64,000 bases of DNA, from NCBI GenBank assembly GCA_963800335.1, contig CAWDAN010000007.1, positions 124,001 to 188,000 of the forward strand, written 5' to 3'. The notes beneath the pieces were generated by a model. That model ran no database searches and was not told the DNA's origin. It was given only the letters and a program-made list of their open reading frames with translations. Shown here piece after piece: positions 44,362-56,234 of this stretch. This DNA is from Flavisphingopyxis sp963800335 (lineage in GTDB: Bacteria > Pseudomonadota > Alphaproteobacteria > Sphingomonadales > Sphingomonadaceae). The stretch's first letter is position 1; every line of letters starts with the position of its first letter. A program made the translations under genes and the position numbers.

Positions 44362-46083
44362 ATGACCTTTCGGACGAACCGCAATCTCCTGCGGCCGTGC
44401 ATGGCATTTGGCGCGGCGCTGTACGCGCTGCTGATGCCGCTTGCAGCCCACGCGCAGATGCTCGGCGACGAATCTGCCGATGCATCCTCCGACCGTACGG
44501 ACACGACCGCCGCCGACGATTCCGCGCCGGCCCGCGACCGTTCGGGGCCACGCGTCGAGGTCATCCCCTATGTCGAACTCGAACAGGTGCTGACCGCCGA
44601 TCTCAACGGCAATGGCGATACGGTAACCTATACCAGCGTCGCCGCTGGCGTTGCCGCGCGCGTTTCGACGCGCCGCGCCGAGGCGCAGGCCGATGTCCGC
44701 TATGAGCGCCGCATCGCCTGGCAAAAGGATGTCGGCGACCAGAACGTCGTCAGCGGCCTGGCGCGTGCACGAGTCGACCTCGTTCCCAACCGCGTCAGCG
44801 TCGAAGGCGGCGCGCTCGCCACTCGCGCGCGGCGCGATATCGGCGGATCGGCACCCGGCCTGTATGTCGGCGACACGTCGAACACGGTCGATGTCTATTC
44901 GGTCTATGCCGGACCCAACGTATCGGTCCCGGTCGGCGAGGCAACGCTGAGCGCGGCCTATCGCATCGGTTATAACCGCGTCGAGAATTCGAACGACACC
45001 GTCACCGTCGGCGGCCTGAGCGGCGACCTCTACGACGATTCGACCAACCAGGTCGCCAGCGCGACGATCGGCGTCCAGCCGGGCGTGCTGCCCGTCGGCG
45101 TGGCGCTCGGTGTCGGCTACGAGCGCGAGGATGTCAGCCTGCTCGACCAGCGCTATGAGCGCAAATGGGCGCGTGTCGATGTGACCGTGCCCGTATCGCC
45201 CACTTTGCAGGCGGTCGGCGGGGTCGGTTACGAGGATGCCCAGGCGAGCCAGCGCGAAGTGCTGCGCGATGGCCTCGGCAACCCGGTGATCGACAATAAC
45301 GGCCGCTTCGTCACCGATGCCAGTTCGCCGCGACGGCTCAATTTCGACACCGACGGGCTGATCTATGACGTCGGTGTCCTGTGGCGGCCAAGCCGCCGCA
45401 CCGCGCTCGAGGCGCATGCAGGGCGGCGCTATGGCGGCTTCTTCTTCGCCGGTTCATACCAGCAACAGATCGATTCGCGCACCAACCTGGCGTTCGGCGC
45501 CTATCAGACGTTTTCGAGCTACGGCCGCCGCCTGACCAACGCGCTCGCCGGACTGCCGACGCAGTTCGACACCTATCGCAACCCGCTCGACGGATCGATC
45601 GGCAGCTGCGTCTATGGCGCCGATAACCAGGGCGGAGGCGGCTGTTTCGACTCCGCGCTGGCGGGCACGACGAGCGCCAATTTCGTCGCGCGCGGCCTGT
45701 CGGGTCAGCTCAGCACGCGCCGAGGCGGTTGGGACTACGGTTTCAGCGTCGGCATCGACCAGCGCCGCTTCAAGGGCCGCGACCTGCTCGGCACGATCGA
45801 TCTCGAAGGCGTCACCGACGAAAGCTATTTCGCCAGCCTGTCGGCGGGTACCCAGATCGATGCCCGTTCGGGGTTCGATATGGCTGCCTATCTGCGCTAT
45901 TTCGACAGCGAACTGGGCAATCGCGCGGGTGTCCTCGGCTATGGTGCGACCGCGGCCTATAACCGCCGCTTCAGCCGCGGTCTGTCGGGCGTTGCCGCGC
46001 TCGGCCTCTATGGCTCGGATCAGGACAATGGGATCAACGACCTCGTCGCATCCGCCTTGCTCGGCGCGCGGTATAGTTTCTGA
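44362..46083 (+). CDS. PEP-CTERM/XrtA system-associated outer-membrane beta-barrel protein (TIGR03016-like)
   Basis: The 573-residue protein has a signal peptide ending LAAHAQ and then mostly alternating beta-strand sequence, with many YxRR and GxxY strands and the last strand ending ARYSF, as in outer-membrane proteins. Homologues appear at this position in exosortase loci, but their function is unknown. It may serve as an alternative secretion port for polysaccharide or assist Wza. The ATG at 44362 is two bases after the kinase stop, with GGGGG upstream. Confidence 0.82.
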   Translation: MTFRTNRNLLRPCMAFGAALYALLMPLAAHAQMLGDESADASSDRTDTTAADDSAPARDRSGPRVEVIPYVELEQVLTADLNGNGDTVTYTSVAAGVAARVSTRRAEAQADVRYERRIAWQKDVGDQNVVSGLARARVDLVPNRVSVEGGALATRARRDIGGSAPGLYVGDTSNTVDVYSVYAGPNVSVPVGEATLSAAYRIGYNRVENSNDTVTVGGLSGDLYDDSTNQVASATIGVQPGVLPVGVALGVGYEREDVSLLDQRYERKWARVDVTVPVSPTLQAVGGVGYEDAQASQREVLRDGLGNPVIDNNGRFVTDASSPRRLNFDTDGLIYDVGVLWRPSRRTALEAHAGRRYGGFFFAGSYQQQIDSRTNLAFGAYQTFSSYGRRLTNALAGLPTQFDTYRNPLDGSIGSCVYGADNQGGGGCFDSALAGTTSANFVARGLSGQLSTRRGGWDYGFSVGIDQRRFKGRDLLGTIDLEGVTDESYFASLSAGTQIDARSGFDMAAYLRYFDSELGNRAGVLGYGATAAYNRRFSRGLSGVAALGLYGSDQDNGINDLVASALLGARYSF

Positions 46084-46123
46084 TAGACGTTTGATTAGAT
46101 AAGGCTTGGGAGAGACCGAAGCG

Positions 46124-47242
46124 ATGTACGACCAATATTACGGCCTGTCGGGAAAGCCATTCCAGCTGACCCCTGATCCCGCTTTCTATTTCGAGAGCGC
46201 GACGCACCGCAAGGCGATGAGCTATCTCGGCTATGGCCTCGCCCAGGGCGAAGGCCTGATCGTCATCACCGGCGAAATCGGTGCGGGCAAATCGACGCTC
46301 GTCGCACACCTGATGGACACGATCGACGACCGCCGCCTGACCGCGGCGCAGCTCGTCTCTACGCAGGTCGGGCCCGATGACCTCATCCGCCTCGTCGCGA
46401 CCAAGTTCGGGATCGACAGCGAGGGCGCCGACAAGGCCGACCTGCTGCGCGATATCGAGGATTTCCTCAATGCCCAGGCACGCGCGGGCAAGCGGACGCT
46501 GCTCGTTGTCGACGAAGCGCAGAACCTGCCGCTCGCCGCGCTCGAGGAACTGCGCATGTTCTCCAACTTCCAGCTCGGCAACCAGCCGCTGATGCAGATC
46601 TTCCTGCTCGGCCAGCCAGAGTTTCGCGATACCTTCCAGGAATCGCCGAGCCTCGAACAGCTGCGCCAGCGCGTCATCGCGACGCACCATCTCGAACCGA
46701 TGGAGGCCGACGAGGTCGAACCCTATATCCTCCACCGGCTCGCCAAGGTCGGCTGGGACGGTAATCCGCGCTTTACCGCCGATGCGATGGATGAATTGTA
46801 CAAGGCCAGCGGCGGTATTCCGCGCCGGCTCAATGTTATTGCCGGACGGGTGATGCTTGCCGGAGCGATCGACGAAGCCAGCCGGATCGACGGCGAGATG
46901 GTCCGCGAAGTCGTCAGCGACATGGGTGCCGACGCCGATGCGGCCAAGGCAGGCCGGGAGACCGCCGCCGACCTTCAAGGCGCACAGCCGGCCGCCGCGC
47001 CGGTTGAGGCGGACGCGCGTCCGATTGAATTCGCCCCCGCCGCGATGACGCTCGCGGTCGATGGCGACCGCGTCCAGCACGCCCGCGACAGCCGCGTTGC
47101 AGCGCTCGAAGCACGGATCGCCGAGCTCGAAGCACAGATCGCGGACCAGGAGGTCGAATTGCGCCGCGCGGTCACGCTGATGATCGACTGGATCGACGAG
47201 GGCGATGTAGGACGGGCGACTCGGCGCACGCGCGCGGCTTGA
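46124..47242 (+). CDS. XrtA/PEP-CTERM-associated AAA ATPase (ExeA/GspA-like)
   Basis: The 372-residue protein begins MYDQYYGLSGKPFQLTPDP, typical of XrtA-linked ATPases. The Walker A motif GEIGAGKST is at residues 50-58, Walker B LLVVDEAQ around 126-133, and sensor-type GIPRRLN near residue 232. A C-terminal segment forms a coiled-coil (VAALEARIAELEAQIADQE). It resembles the GspA/ExeA ATPases of type II secretion and may drive assembly of the envelope machinery. The ATG at 46124 is chosen because the sequence before it is not conserved. Confidence 0.88.
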   Translation: MYDQYYGLSGKPFQLTPDPAFYFESATHRKAMSYLGYGLAQGEGLIVITGEIGAGKSTLVAHLMDTIDDRRLTAAQLVSTQVGPDDLIRLVATKFGIDSEGADKADLLRDIEDFLNAQARAGKRTLLVVDEAQNLPLAALEELRMFSNFQLGNQPLMQIFLLGQPEFRDTFQESPSLEQLRQRVIATHHLEPMEADEVEPYILHRLAKVGWDGNPRFTADAMDELYKASGGIPRRLNVIAGRVMLAGAIDEASRIDGEMVREVVSDMGADADAAKAGRETAADLQGAQPAAAPVEADARPIEFAPAAMTLAVDGDRVQHARDSRVAALEARIAELEAQIADQEVELRRAVTLMIDWIDEGDVGRATRRTRAA

Positions 47243-47301
47243 CGAAGCGCCCGGCAGCGTTGCAGTCGGGAGACGAAACGCCAGCCAGGGAGGCGGCAGC
47301 G

Positions 47302-48152
<851 letters not shown>

Positions 48153-48156
<4 letters not shown>

Positions 48157-49211
48157 GCCTCGCCGATCCTGCCAGCGTACCCAGCGTCGCGCCGGTGGCG
48201 GAGGGGCCTGCGCTCGACGCCTATCTCGCGCAGCATGACGCCACGACGCCATTTCACGAACCGCGCTGGTGCCGCGCGATCGAACAGGGGTGCGGCCATG
48301 GCTATCACCTGCTCGGCGCGACCGACAAATCGGGCGCGCTGGTTGGTTATCTGCCGCTGACACATGTCCGATCGCGCCTGTTCGGCGATGCGCTGGTCTC
48401 GAGCGCCTTTGCCGTCGGCGGCGGAATCCTTGCCGACGATGAGGCAATCGCCGATGCGCTTGCCGATGCCGCCTGGGCACTCGCTCACCGCCTCGGCGTC
48501 GGCTCGGTCGAACTGCGCGGTGGCGCCGCACCAAGGGCCGACTGGGCGCGCGACGATGCGACCTATGCCGGTTTCGTTGGAGACCTCGCCGCCGACGATG
48601 CCGCGCAGCTGCTCGCGATCCCGCGCAAACAGCGTGCCGAGGTACGCAAGTCGCTCGACGGGGCGCTCACGGTGAGTAGCGGTGGCGATCGCGAAGAAGG
48701 CGCGGCGCATTACGCGGTCTATGCCGAATCGGTGCGCAACCTCGGGACCCCGGTTTTTCCCCGAAAGCTCTTCTCGGCTGTTCTCAAAGCATTCGGTGAA
48801 GATGCAGATATCCTTACCATTTGTGACGAAAGCAAGCCCGTCGCTAGCGTCCTCAGCCTGTATCATCGCGGCACCGTCATGCCCTATTGGGGCGGCGGAA
48901 CCGCTGCTGCCCGGAGTCTGCGTGCCAACGAACGACTCTATTACGAGTTGATGCTCCACGCGCGGCGGTGCGGCTGTTCGCGCTTCGATTTCGGCCGCTC
49001 GAAACTCGGCACCGGCGCCTATGCGTACAAGAAGAACTGGGGTTTCGAACCGATCCCGCTAACCTATTATTCGCGCAACGCAGAGGGGCAGGGGCCACGC
49101 AGCATCAACCCGCTCGACGCCAAATACCGGCTGCAGGTCGCCGCGTGGAAGAGAATGCCATTGCGACTCGCCAACCGCATCGGCCCATTCATCGCGCGCG
49201 GTCTGGGATGA
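48153..49211 (+). CDS. XrtA-associated FemAB-like protein
   Basis: The 352-residue protein belongs to the FemAB-related PEP-CTERM group: the N-terminal FHEPRWCRAIEQG, IPRKQRAEVRKSL, and the C-terminal FDFGRSKLGTGAYAYKKNWGF are characteristic. FemAB proteins transfer aminoacyl groups from aminoacyl-tRNA; in exosortase loci the substrate is unknown. It overlaps both neighbours by four bases (ATGA junctions), showing tight operon coupling. Confidence 0.9.
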
Positions 49212-50457
49212 CGCGGTCCGCACCCCATTCGACGGCCGCGGCGAGACGCTGTTCCTCGCGCACCGTGTGCCGTTTCCGCCCGACCGCGGCGACAAGATGC
49301 GCTCGTTCCATATGCTCAAGGCGCTGGCCGCGCTGGGCCCTGTCCACCTCATCGCCTTTACCGACGATGCGCGCGACGAGGAACTGGCGAACGGGCTTGA
49401 TCCTTACGTCGCCTCGCGCTTGCTCGTCCGGCGGAATCTGGCGGTGCCGATCGCGGGCGTTCGCGCGCTGGCCGACGGCACGCCCTATTCGCTCGCCAGT
49501 TTCGACCATCCGCGCATCGCCGCGCGCGTCACGGCGCTGCTCGACAGCGGCGCGATCGACCGCATCTTCGTGTTTTCGGGGCAGATGGCGCAATTTGTGC
49601 CGGTTGCGTGGCTCGCACGGACGATCGTCGATTTCGGCGACGTCGATTCGGCCAAGTTCGGCGATTACGCCGCCGCCTCGAGCCGCTTGTCGCCGATGCG
49701 TGCGGTCTACGCGCGCGAGGATCGCGCGCTCGCCCGCTTCGAGGCGCAGATCGCCCGCTATGCCGCGCGCAGCCTGTTCGTCTCTAAGGCCGAGGCCGAT
49801 CTGTTCCGCGCGCGCTCGGGCCTCGGCGAGGACAAGGTCGTGGCAATCGACAATGGCATCGACCTCGACTTCTATGATCCCGATGCGGCGGTTGCCGAAC
49901 CCGATATCGCGTCCGACGGACCGCTCATCGTCTTCACCGGCCAGATGGATTATCGGCCCAATATCGAGGCGGTCGAACGCTTTGCCCGCCAAGTGCTGCC
50001 GCGCCTCAGGATCAAGGTGCCGGGCGCCCGCTTCGCGATCGTCGGGCGCCATCCTGCGCCGCGCGTCTGCGCGCTCGATCGGCTCGACGGCGTGATCGTC
50101 ACTGGTGCGGTCGACGATGTGCGCAGCTGGCTCGCCGCCGCCGATGTCGTCGTCGCGCCGTTGCAGATCGCCCGGGGCGTGCAAAACAAGGTGCTCGAGG
50201 CGATGGCGATGGCCAAGCCGATTGTCGTCTCGCCCGCCGCCGCGCAAGGGATCGACGCGACCGACGGGATTCATTTCATCGTCGCCGACAGCGCGGGCGC
50301 GCAGGCCGACGCGGTCGCCGCGCTGTTCGCCGACCCGCCGCGCGCCTCAGCGCTGGGGCAGGCGGCGCGCGCGCGCGTCGAGGTGCGCTATGCCTGGGAC
50401 GCGACGCTTGCGCCGCTGGTTGACCTGCTCGAAGCATTGCCACGGCCTGCGGCATGA
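49208..50457 (+). pseudogene. TIGR03087-family XrtA glycosyltransferase, start region broken by two bases
   Basis: The family hallmark LAHRVPFPPDRGDKMRSFHMLKAL is intact, as are VIDFGDVDSAKF-like IVDFGDVDSAKF, FTGQMDYRPNIEAV and PLQIARGVQNKVLEAMAM. The natural start ATG 49208 overlaps the FemAB stop but is two bases out of frame. Removing one C from CCCC (49223-49226) and one T from ATTCG (49227-49231) restores MTRSAPIDGRGETLFLAHR. The corrected length is 415 residues. It is a GT4-like enzyme that adds a sugar from a nucleotide donor; the acceptor is unknown. Confidence 0.88.
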
Positions 50458-51980
50458 CCGCCGTCTCAATGACCGAAAGCGTGGCACGCGGACGTCACCG
50501 CCCCGGCGTGGCGGACCCATGCGATGCTGCTCGGCGCGGCCACGCTCGCGCTGCTGGCGCTCTTCTGGCGCGATGCCGCGCATATGGCCTCGATCTGGTG
50601 GACGAGCTCGACCTTCAACCATTGTTTGCTGATCATCCCGATCCTCTATTGGCTGGTGCAGCAGCGTTGGCCCGTGCTGCGGACCATGACGCCGACGGTC
50701 TGGCTGGCGGGGCTGCTGCTCGTTGCCGCCGGCTCGATCGCCTGGCTGCTTGGCGAGGCGGGCGGGGTTTCGCTGGCGCGCCACCTCGGTCTGGTGCTGA
50801 TGCTTCAGGGCGCGGTGGTCACGTTGCTCGGCAGGCAGGTGTCGCGCGCGCTGCTGTTTCCAATCGCCTATGCGCTCTTCCTCGTGCCGTTCGGCGAGGA
50901 GTTCGTCCCCGCGCTGCAGACGCTGACCGCCAAGATGGCGATGGTGATGCTCGGCTGGGCGGGCATCCCGGCGCATATCGAGGGCGTTTTCATCACCACG
51001 CCGCACGGCTGGTTCCAGGTCGCCGAGGCGTGTTCGGGGGTCAAGTTCGTCATCGCGATGGTCGCGCTCGGCGCGCTCGCGGCGCACCTGCTGTTTCGCC
51101 GATGGGGACGCCGGATCGGCTTCATCGCGCTGGCACTCGTCGTGCCGATCCTCGCCAACGGCGTACGCGCGTTCGCGACGATCTGGTATGCCGAGCGTTA
51201 CGGTGTCGAACATGCCGCAGGCTTCGATCACGTCATCTACGGCTGGGTCTTCTTTGCCGTCGTCATCGCGATCGTGCTCGTCATCGGAACGCGTTTCGCC
51301 GACCGCGACGGGACCGAGCGCGTCGAAGCAGCGCCCGCCCCGCCGATACAGCGGGGAAGGGCCGCATGGCCTGTCGCGCTCGCGCTCGTCGCTGATCGCG
51401 GCACTGCCGACCGCATGGCTTCGCACTGTCGGCGGGACGCGCGTCCCAGTTGGTCGAAGCCTATGCCGCACCCGCGGTGCCCGGCTGGCAGCGCGTAGAA
51501 TCCGCCGACGCCGTTCCGTGGCAGCCGCATTTTGCCGGTGCCGACAGCCTGCAGCGCTTCACCTATGCCGATCCACGCGGGCGCCGTGTCGACCTGATCG
51601 TCGCGGCCTTCGCGCGCCAGGCCGAAGGGCGAGAGATCGTCGGCTATGGCCGCGGCGCGCTCGACAGCGATCACGATTGGGTCTGGAGCGGACAGGAACG
51701 CGTGCTCGGCGACGTGACGGTCGCGCGACTGGTCGCACCGGGAGCAGTGCGCGAGGTTGCCAGCGTCTATCGTGTCGGCGACGCCGTTCTGGCCGACCCG
51801 AAGCGCGTCAAGCTGGCGACGCTGGTGGCACGCCTGCTCGGCGGCGACCAGCGCGCGGCGGCGGTGATCGTCTCTGCGCTCGATACGCCGAGCCAAGACG
51901 GCGCCGCGACGATCCGCGATTTTCGCGCCGCGACGGGACCCTTCGCGGCACTGGCTGACGCCGCGCTCGAAACCCGCTAG
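50454..51980 (+). pseudogene. xrtA: Exosortase A with fused EpsI domain, frame broken three times
   Basis: Exosortase XrtA is a multipass membrane transpeptidase-like protease. The catalytic residues Cys in VAEACSGVKF, Arg in ANGVRAFAT and His in GFDHVIYGW are present in one frame. The C-terminal part, from VEAYAAPAVPGWQRVE, is an EpsI domain. Breaks are in CCCC at 50501-50504, near 51385-51405, and at 51419-51423 (CTTCG instead of CTCG). Three insertions leave the total length divisible by three (507 residues corrected). It overlaps the glycosyltransferase stop in an ATGA junction. Confidence 0.9.
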
Positions 51981-51990
51981 GGGCGGGTCC

Positions 51991-53884
51991 ATGTGCGGCA
52001 TTGCGGGCATCTTCCATCTCGAGACGGCCAAGCCGGTCGATCCCGTGCGGCTCGCGCGGATGGCGACGCGCATGGCGCATCGCGGCCCCGACGGCGACGG
52101 CGTGTGGACCGCTCCCGGTGTCGGGCTGGCGCACGTTCGCCTGTCGGTTATCGACGTCGAAGGCAGCCCGCAGCCGATGGCGAACGCCGACGGCTCGATC
52201 GTCATCAGCTACAATGGCGAGGTCTATAATTACCGCGAGCTGCGCGACGACCTGCGCGCACTGGGCCACGAATTCCGCACCGAGGGCGATACCGAAGTGA
52301 TCATTGCAGCATGGCGGCAATGGGGCCCCGATTGCCTCGCCCGTCTCGACGGCATGTTCGCTTTTGCGATCTATGACGCGGCGCTGCCCGGCCTGTTCCT
52401 CGCGCGCGACCGCATGGGGGTCAAACCGCTATATTATGTCGAACTGAGCGACGGCAGCGTCGCCTTTGCGTCCGAACTCAAGGGGCTGATGGCGCATCCG
52501 CTATTGCGCGCACGGCCCGATCTCACGGCGATCGACGACTATCTCGCCTTCGGTTACGTTCCCGACGACACGTGCATCGTCGCCGGGGTCAAAAAACTCC
52601 CCGCGGGACATTTTCTCCTGCTCCGTCGCGGCCGACCGCTGCCTTCACCGCGCCAGTATTGGGATGTCGATTTCTCGAACCGGACCGATGCCAGCCTCGC
52701 CGAATGCGAGGAGGAGCTGGTCGACCTGATGCGCGCCGCGGTAAAATCGCGGATGGTGTCCGACGTACCGCTTGGCGCTTTCCTGTCGGGCGGCGTCGAT
52801 TCGTCGGCGGTCGTCGCGCTGATGGCCGAGGCAAGCCCGCGCGCGGTCGAAACGTGCACGATCGGCTTTGCCAGCAAGTCGCTCGACGAAAGCGACTACG
52901 CGCAGAGGATCGCAACGCGCTACGCGACGAACCACCGCCAGCGCGTCGTCGCCGCCGACGATTTCAGCCTGGTCGATCGCGGTCGCCGACCATTTCGACG
53001 AGCCGTTCGCCGACGCCAGCGCGCTGCCGATGCTGCGGCTCAGCGAACTGGCGCGCGAGCGCGTCACCGTCGCGCTGTCGGGCGACGGTGCCGACGAGGC
53101 GTTTGCGGGCTATCGCCGGCTCGTTTTCCATGCCCATGAGGAACGCGTCCGCGCGATGATCCCCGCGCCGCTGCGCCGCCATCTCGGCCCGATCGCGCGT
53201 GCCTGGCCCAAGGCCGACTGGGCGCCGCGCCCGCTCCGCGCCAAGGCGACGCTGACCGGCCTGTCGCTGTCGGGTGAGGAGGCTTATGCGCGGTCGGTCG
53301 GCGTCACTGGGCCCGCAGCGCGCAGCGCGCTGTTCAACGATGCGGCACGGCGCGCTCTGGGCGGTCATGTCGCCGAGGAACGCTATTGGCGCGCGATGCG
53401 CGGTGCGCCTGCGCGCGACGGGCTCGACGCGGCGCAATATGCTGACATCAAGATCTGGCTGCCAGGCGACATCCTGACCAAGGTCGACCGGATGAGCATG
53501 GCCGCCAGCCTCGAGGCGCGCGAGCCGCTGCTCGACCATCGCCTCGTCGAATTTGCCGCGCGGTTGCCGGGCAAAATGCGCGTGCGTGGCGGGCAGGGCA
53601 AATACGTCATGAAAAAGGCGCTCGAGCGCTATCTGCCCAACGACATCCTCTATCGCCCGAAAATGGGCTTCGTCACGCCGATCTCCGACTGGTTTCGCGG
53701 CCCGCTGGCCGATGATGCCGAGCAACTGGCAAGCAATTCGGCGCTGGCACGCAGCGACTGGTTCGACGTCCACGAGATCGCCCGCGTCGTCGCCGCGCAC
53801 CGCAGCGGCCTCAGCGACCACGGGCGGCTGATCTGGCAGCTCGTCATGCTCGACAAGGCGCTGGTGCGCCTGTTCGGGATCTAA
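51991..53884 (+). pseudogene. XrtA/PEP-CTERM amidotransferase (asparagine synthase-like), frame broken once
   Basis: The N-terminal glutaminase domain starts MCGIAGIFH with the nucleophile Cys2 and RMAHRGPDG, and the synthase PP-loop SGGVDSS is near residue 270. The frame then slips at 52975-52982 (GATCGCGG for GATGCGG), resuming VADHFDEPFADASALP and SGDGADEAFAGYRR. The corrected length is 630 residues. Such enzymes in exosortase loci may amidate sugar acids such as uronic acids; asparagine synthesis is less likely. It is the last gene of the rightward exosortase arm. Confidence 0.9.
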
Positions 53885-53916
53885 GCCTCTGGCCCTCGCC
53901 CTTCAGGGGAGCGGGT

Positions 53917-54657
53917 TCAGGGATAATCCGCCCCCACGAAATACAACCCATCGGGCGGAGCGTTGAGGCCGAGCTGCGTACGGTCGCGCGCTTCGAGGAT
54001 GGCGCGCATGTCGTCCGGGGTCCATTTGCCCTGGCCGACCAGCGCGAGGCAGCCGACCATCGAACGGACCTGGTGGTGGAGGAAGCTGCGCGCTTCGGCG
54101 AACACCGCAATCCGGTCGCCGTCGCGGATCACCTCGAGCCGATCGAGCGTGCGCAGCGGGCTTTGCGCCTGGCAATGCGCCGAACGGAAGGTGGTAAAAT
54201 CGTGATGGCCGACGAGATGGTTGGCGGCGGCCTGCATCGCGACTTCGTCGAGCGCGGGCACGACACGCCACGCCAGCCCCTGCTGCCAGGTCAGCGGCGC
54301 GCGGCGATTGATGATGTCATAGCGATAGCGCCGCCCGAGGCACGAAAAGCGCGCGTGCCAGTCGTCGGCGACGATCTCGCAGGCGATGATCGCGACGGGG
54401 GCAGGGCGCAGGTGCGCGTTGATCGCCTCGCCGAGGCGGAACGGCGCGATGCGCGTCTCGATGTCGCAATGCACGCGCATCGCGGTCGCATGGACGCCCG
54501 CATCGGTGCGCCCCGCTGCGTGGATGCGGACCTCTTCGCCGACGACGCGCGCGATCGCTTCCTCGATTGCCTGCTGGACGCTTGGGCCGTTGGTCTGCCG
54601 CTGCCAGCCGAAGAACGGGCGGCCGTCATATTCGATGGTCAGCGCGAACCGCGGCAT
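53917..54657 (-). CDS. truA: tRNA pseudouridine(38-40) synthase
   Basis: TruA isomerises uridines 38-40 in tRNA anticodon stems. The 246-residue protein begins MPRFALTIEYDG and has the catalytic Asp in GRTDAGVHA near residue 52, then FLHHQVRSMVG and the C-terminal APPDGLYF. It is three bases downstream of fmt in a leftward pair, a common alphaproteobacterial arrangement. Its end faces the amidotransferase with a 32-bp gap. Confidence 0.97.
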   Translation of the reverse strand: MPRFALTIEYDGRPFFGWQRQTNGPSVQQAIEEAIARVVGEEVRIHAAGRTDAGVHATAMRVHCDIETRIAPFRLGEAINAHLRPAPVAIIACEIVADDWHARFSCLGRRYRYDIINRRAPLTWQQGLAWRVVPALDEVAMQAAANHLVGHHDFTTFRSAHCQAQSPLRTLDRLEVIRDGDRIAVFAEARSFLHHQVRSMVGCLALVGQGKWTPDDMRAILEARDRTQLGLNAPPDGLYFVGADYP

Positions 54658-54660
54658 CGC

Positions 54661-55575
54661 TCAGCCTAGTCGCGTGCCGGAAGGCAGGGCGAACCCGCGC
54701 AGGAAGGCGTCAATCGGCATGCGCGGTCGTCCCGCGCGCTGGATGCTGGTCGGGCGAAATATGCCGCCGCCGGTTGCGATGCCGAGCCGGTCGTCGATCA
54801 CCGTTCCCGGCGCTGCGCCGCTCGCCTCGCCATCCTCGGCTTCGGCGGCGTGGACGCGCAGGCGTTCGCCCTCGTGGATGAACCATGCGCCCGGTGCTGG
54901 ATTGAACGCGTGCACCATGCGAACGAGCTCGGCGGCGTGGAAGGCGAAATCGAGCCGCGCCTCGTCCTTGCTGATCTTGGCGGCATAGGTCGTGCCTTCG
55001 ATCGGTTGCGGCACGGGCGGGAAGGCATCGATATCGGCAAGGACGCGGACCATCGCATTGGCGCCGATATTGGCGATCTCGGCGGTCAGCTCGCCCGCGG
55101 TCTTGGCCAGCACCGGGGTGCGCTCGATCAGGCGGATCGCGCCGGTGTCGAGGCCTTCGTCCATCTGCATGATCGTCACGCCGGTCTCTGCATCGGCGGC
55201 AAGGATCGCGCGCTGGACCGGCGCTGCCCCGCGCCAGCGCGGCAGGATCGAGCCATGGACGTTGAGGCAGCCGTAGATCGGCGCTTCGAGGATCGCGGGT
55301 GGCAGGATCAGGCCATAAGCGGCGACGACCGCGACATCGAGGTCGAGCGCGGCGAATTCGGCCTGCGCCGCCGACGATCGCAGCGAGTTCGGCGTGCGGA
55401 CCGCGATGCCCAGTTCCTCGGCGCGCCTCTGGACCGGCGAGTGGGTCAGCTTCTTGCCGCGGTTGGCCGGGCGCGGCGGCTGGCTATAGGCCGCGACGAC
55501 GTCGTGCCCCGCCGCGACGAGCGCATCGAGGCTCGGTACGGCAAATTCGGGGGTTCCCATGAAGGCGATACGCAT
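54661..55575 (-). CDS. fmt: Methionyl-tRNA formyltransferase
   Basis: Fmt formylates initiator Met-tRNA using 10-formyl-THF. The 304-residue protein begins MRIAFMGTPEFAVPSLDAL, with the catalytic Asn/His/Asp region NVHGSILPRWRGAAP near residue 108 and QMDEGLDTG. The OB-like C-terminal domain follows. It shares its operon with truA and is divergent from recR, with def a little further on, as in many alphaproteobacteria. Confidence 0.97.
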   Translation of the reverse strand: MRIAFMGTPEFAVPSLDALVAAGHDVVAAYSQPPRPANRGKKLTHSPVQRRAEELGIAVRTPNSLRSSAAQAEFAALDLDVAVVAAYGLILPPAILEAPIYGCLNVHGSILPRWRGAAPVQRAILAADAETGVTIMQMDEGLDTGAIRLIERTPVLAKTAGELTAEIANIGANAMVRVLADIDAFPPVPQPIEGTTYAAKISKDEARLDFAFHAAELVRMVHAFNPAPGAWFIHEGERLRVHAAEAEDGEASGAAPGTVIDDRLGIATGGGIFRPTSIQRAGRPRMPIDAFLRGFALPSGTRLG

Positions 55576-55628
55576 GGCGCCGCTTCAACCGCTTGTCGCC
55601 TTCTGGCGCAACCCCTAAGTCGTCAGTC

Positions 55629-56226
55629 ATGGCCTCGAAGGAAATCGAAACGCTGACGCAGGCGCTCGCGCGGCTCCCCGGGCTCGGCCCGCGATCGGCG
55701 CGGCGCGCGGTGCTCCACCTCGTCAAGAAACGCGAAACCGTGCTCGTGCCGCTGCTCGCCGCGCTGGAGAGCGTTAGCGACAGCCTCGTCACCTGTGTCA
55801 ACTGCGGCAATGTCGATACGGTGAACCCGTGCGGCATCTGCGCCGATCCGCGCCGCGACGACCGCGCATTGTGCGTCGTCGAGGATGTCGCCGACCTGTG
55901 GGCGCTCGACCGTTCGCGCCTGTTTCCCGGGTCGCTACCACGTCTTGGGTGGTCGCCTGTCGGCACTCGAAGGCGTCCGGCCCGAAGACCTGACGATCGA
56001 TAGCCTCGTCGCGCGCGTTGCCGGCGGCGGCGTCGACGAGGTCGTGCTGGCGATGAACGCGACGCTCGAAGGCCAGACCACCGCGCATTTCATCGCCGAA
56101 CGGCTTGAGGAGCATCCCGTTCGCGTCACCCGCCTCGCGCACGGCCTGCCGGTCGGCGGCGAACTCGATTATCTCGATGAAGGCACGCTGGCGCAGGCGC
56201 TCAGGGCACGGCGGCCGGTCGGCTGA
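55629..56226 (+). pseudogene. recR: Recombination protein RecR, frame broken once
   Basis: RecR works with RecO/RecF in gap repair. The helix-hairpin-helix LARLPGLGPRSARRAV, the zinc finger CVNCGNVDTVNPCGIC and the start of the Toprim domain (CVVEDVADLWAL) are in one frame. The remainder (RYHVLGGRLSALEGVRPEDL, EVVLAMNATLEGQTT) is one base shifted. The break is a GGG at 55929-55931 where GG would restore LFPGRYHVLGG. The corrected length of 198 residues is exactly that of typical RecR. Confidence 0.93.
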
Positions 56227-56234
56227 TCGCTCGC

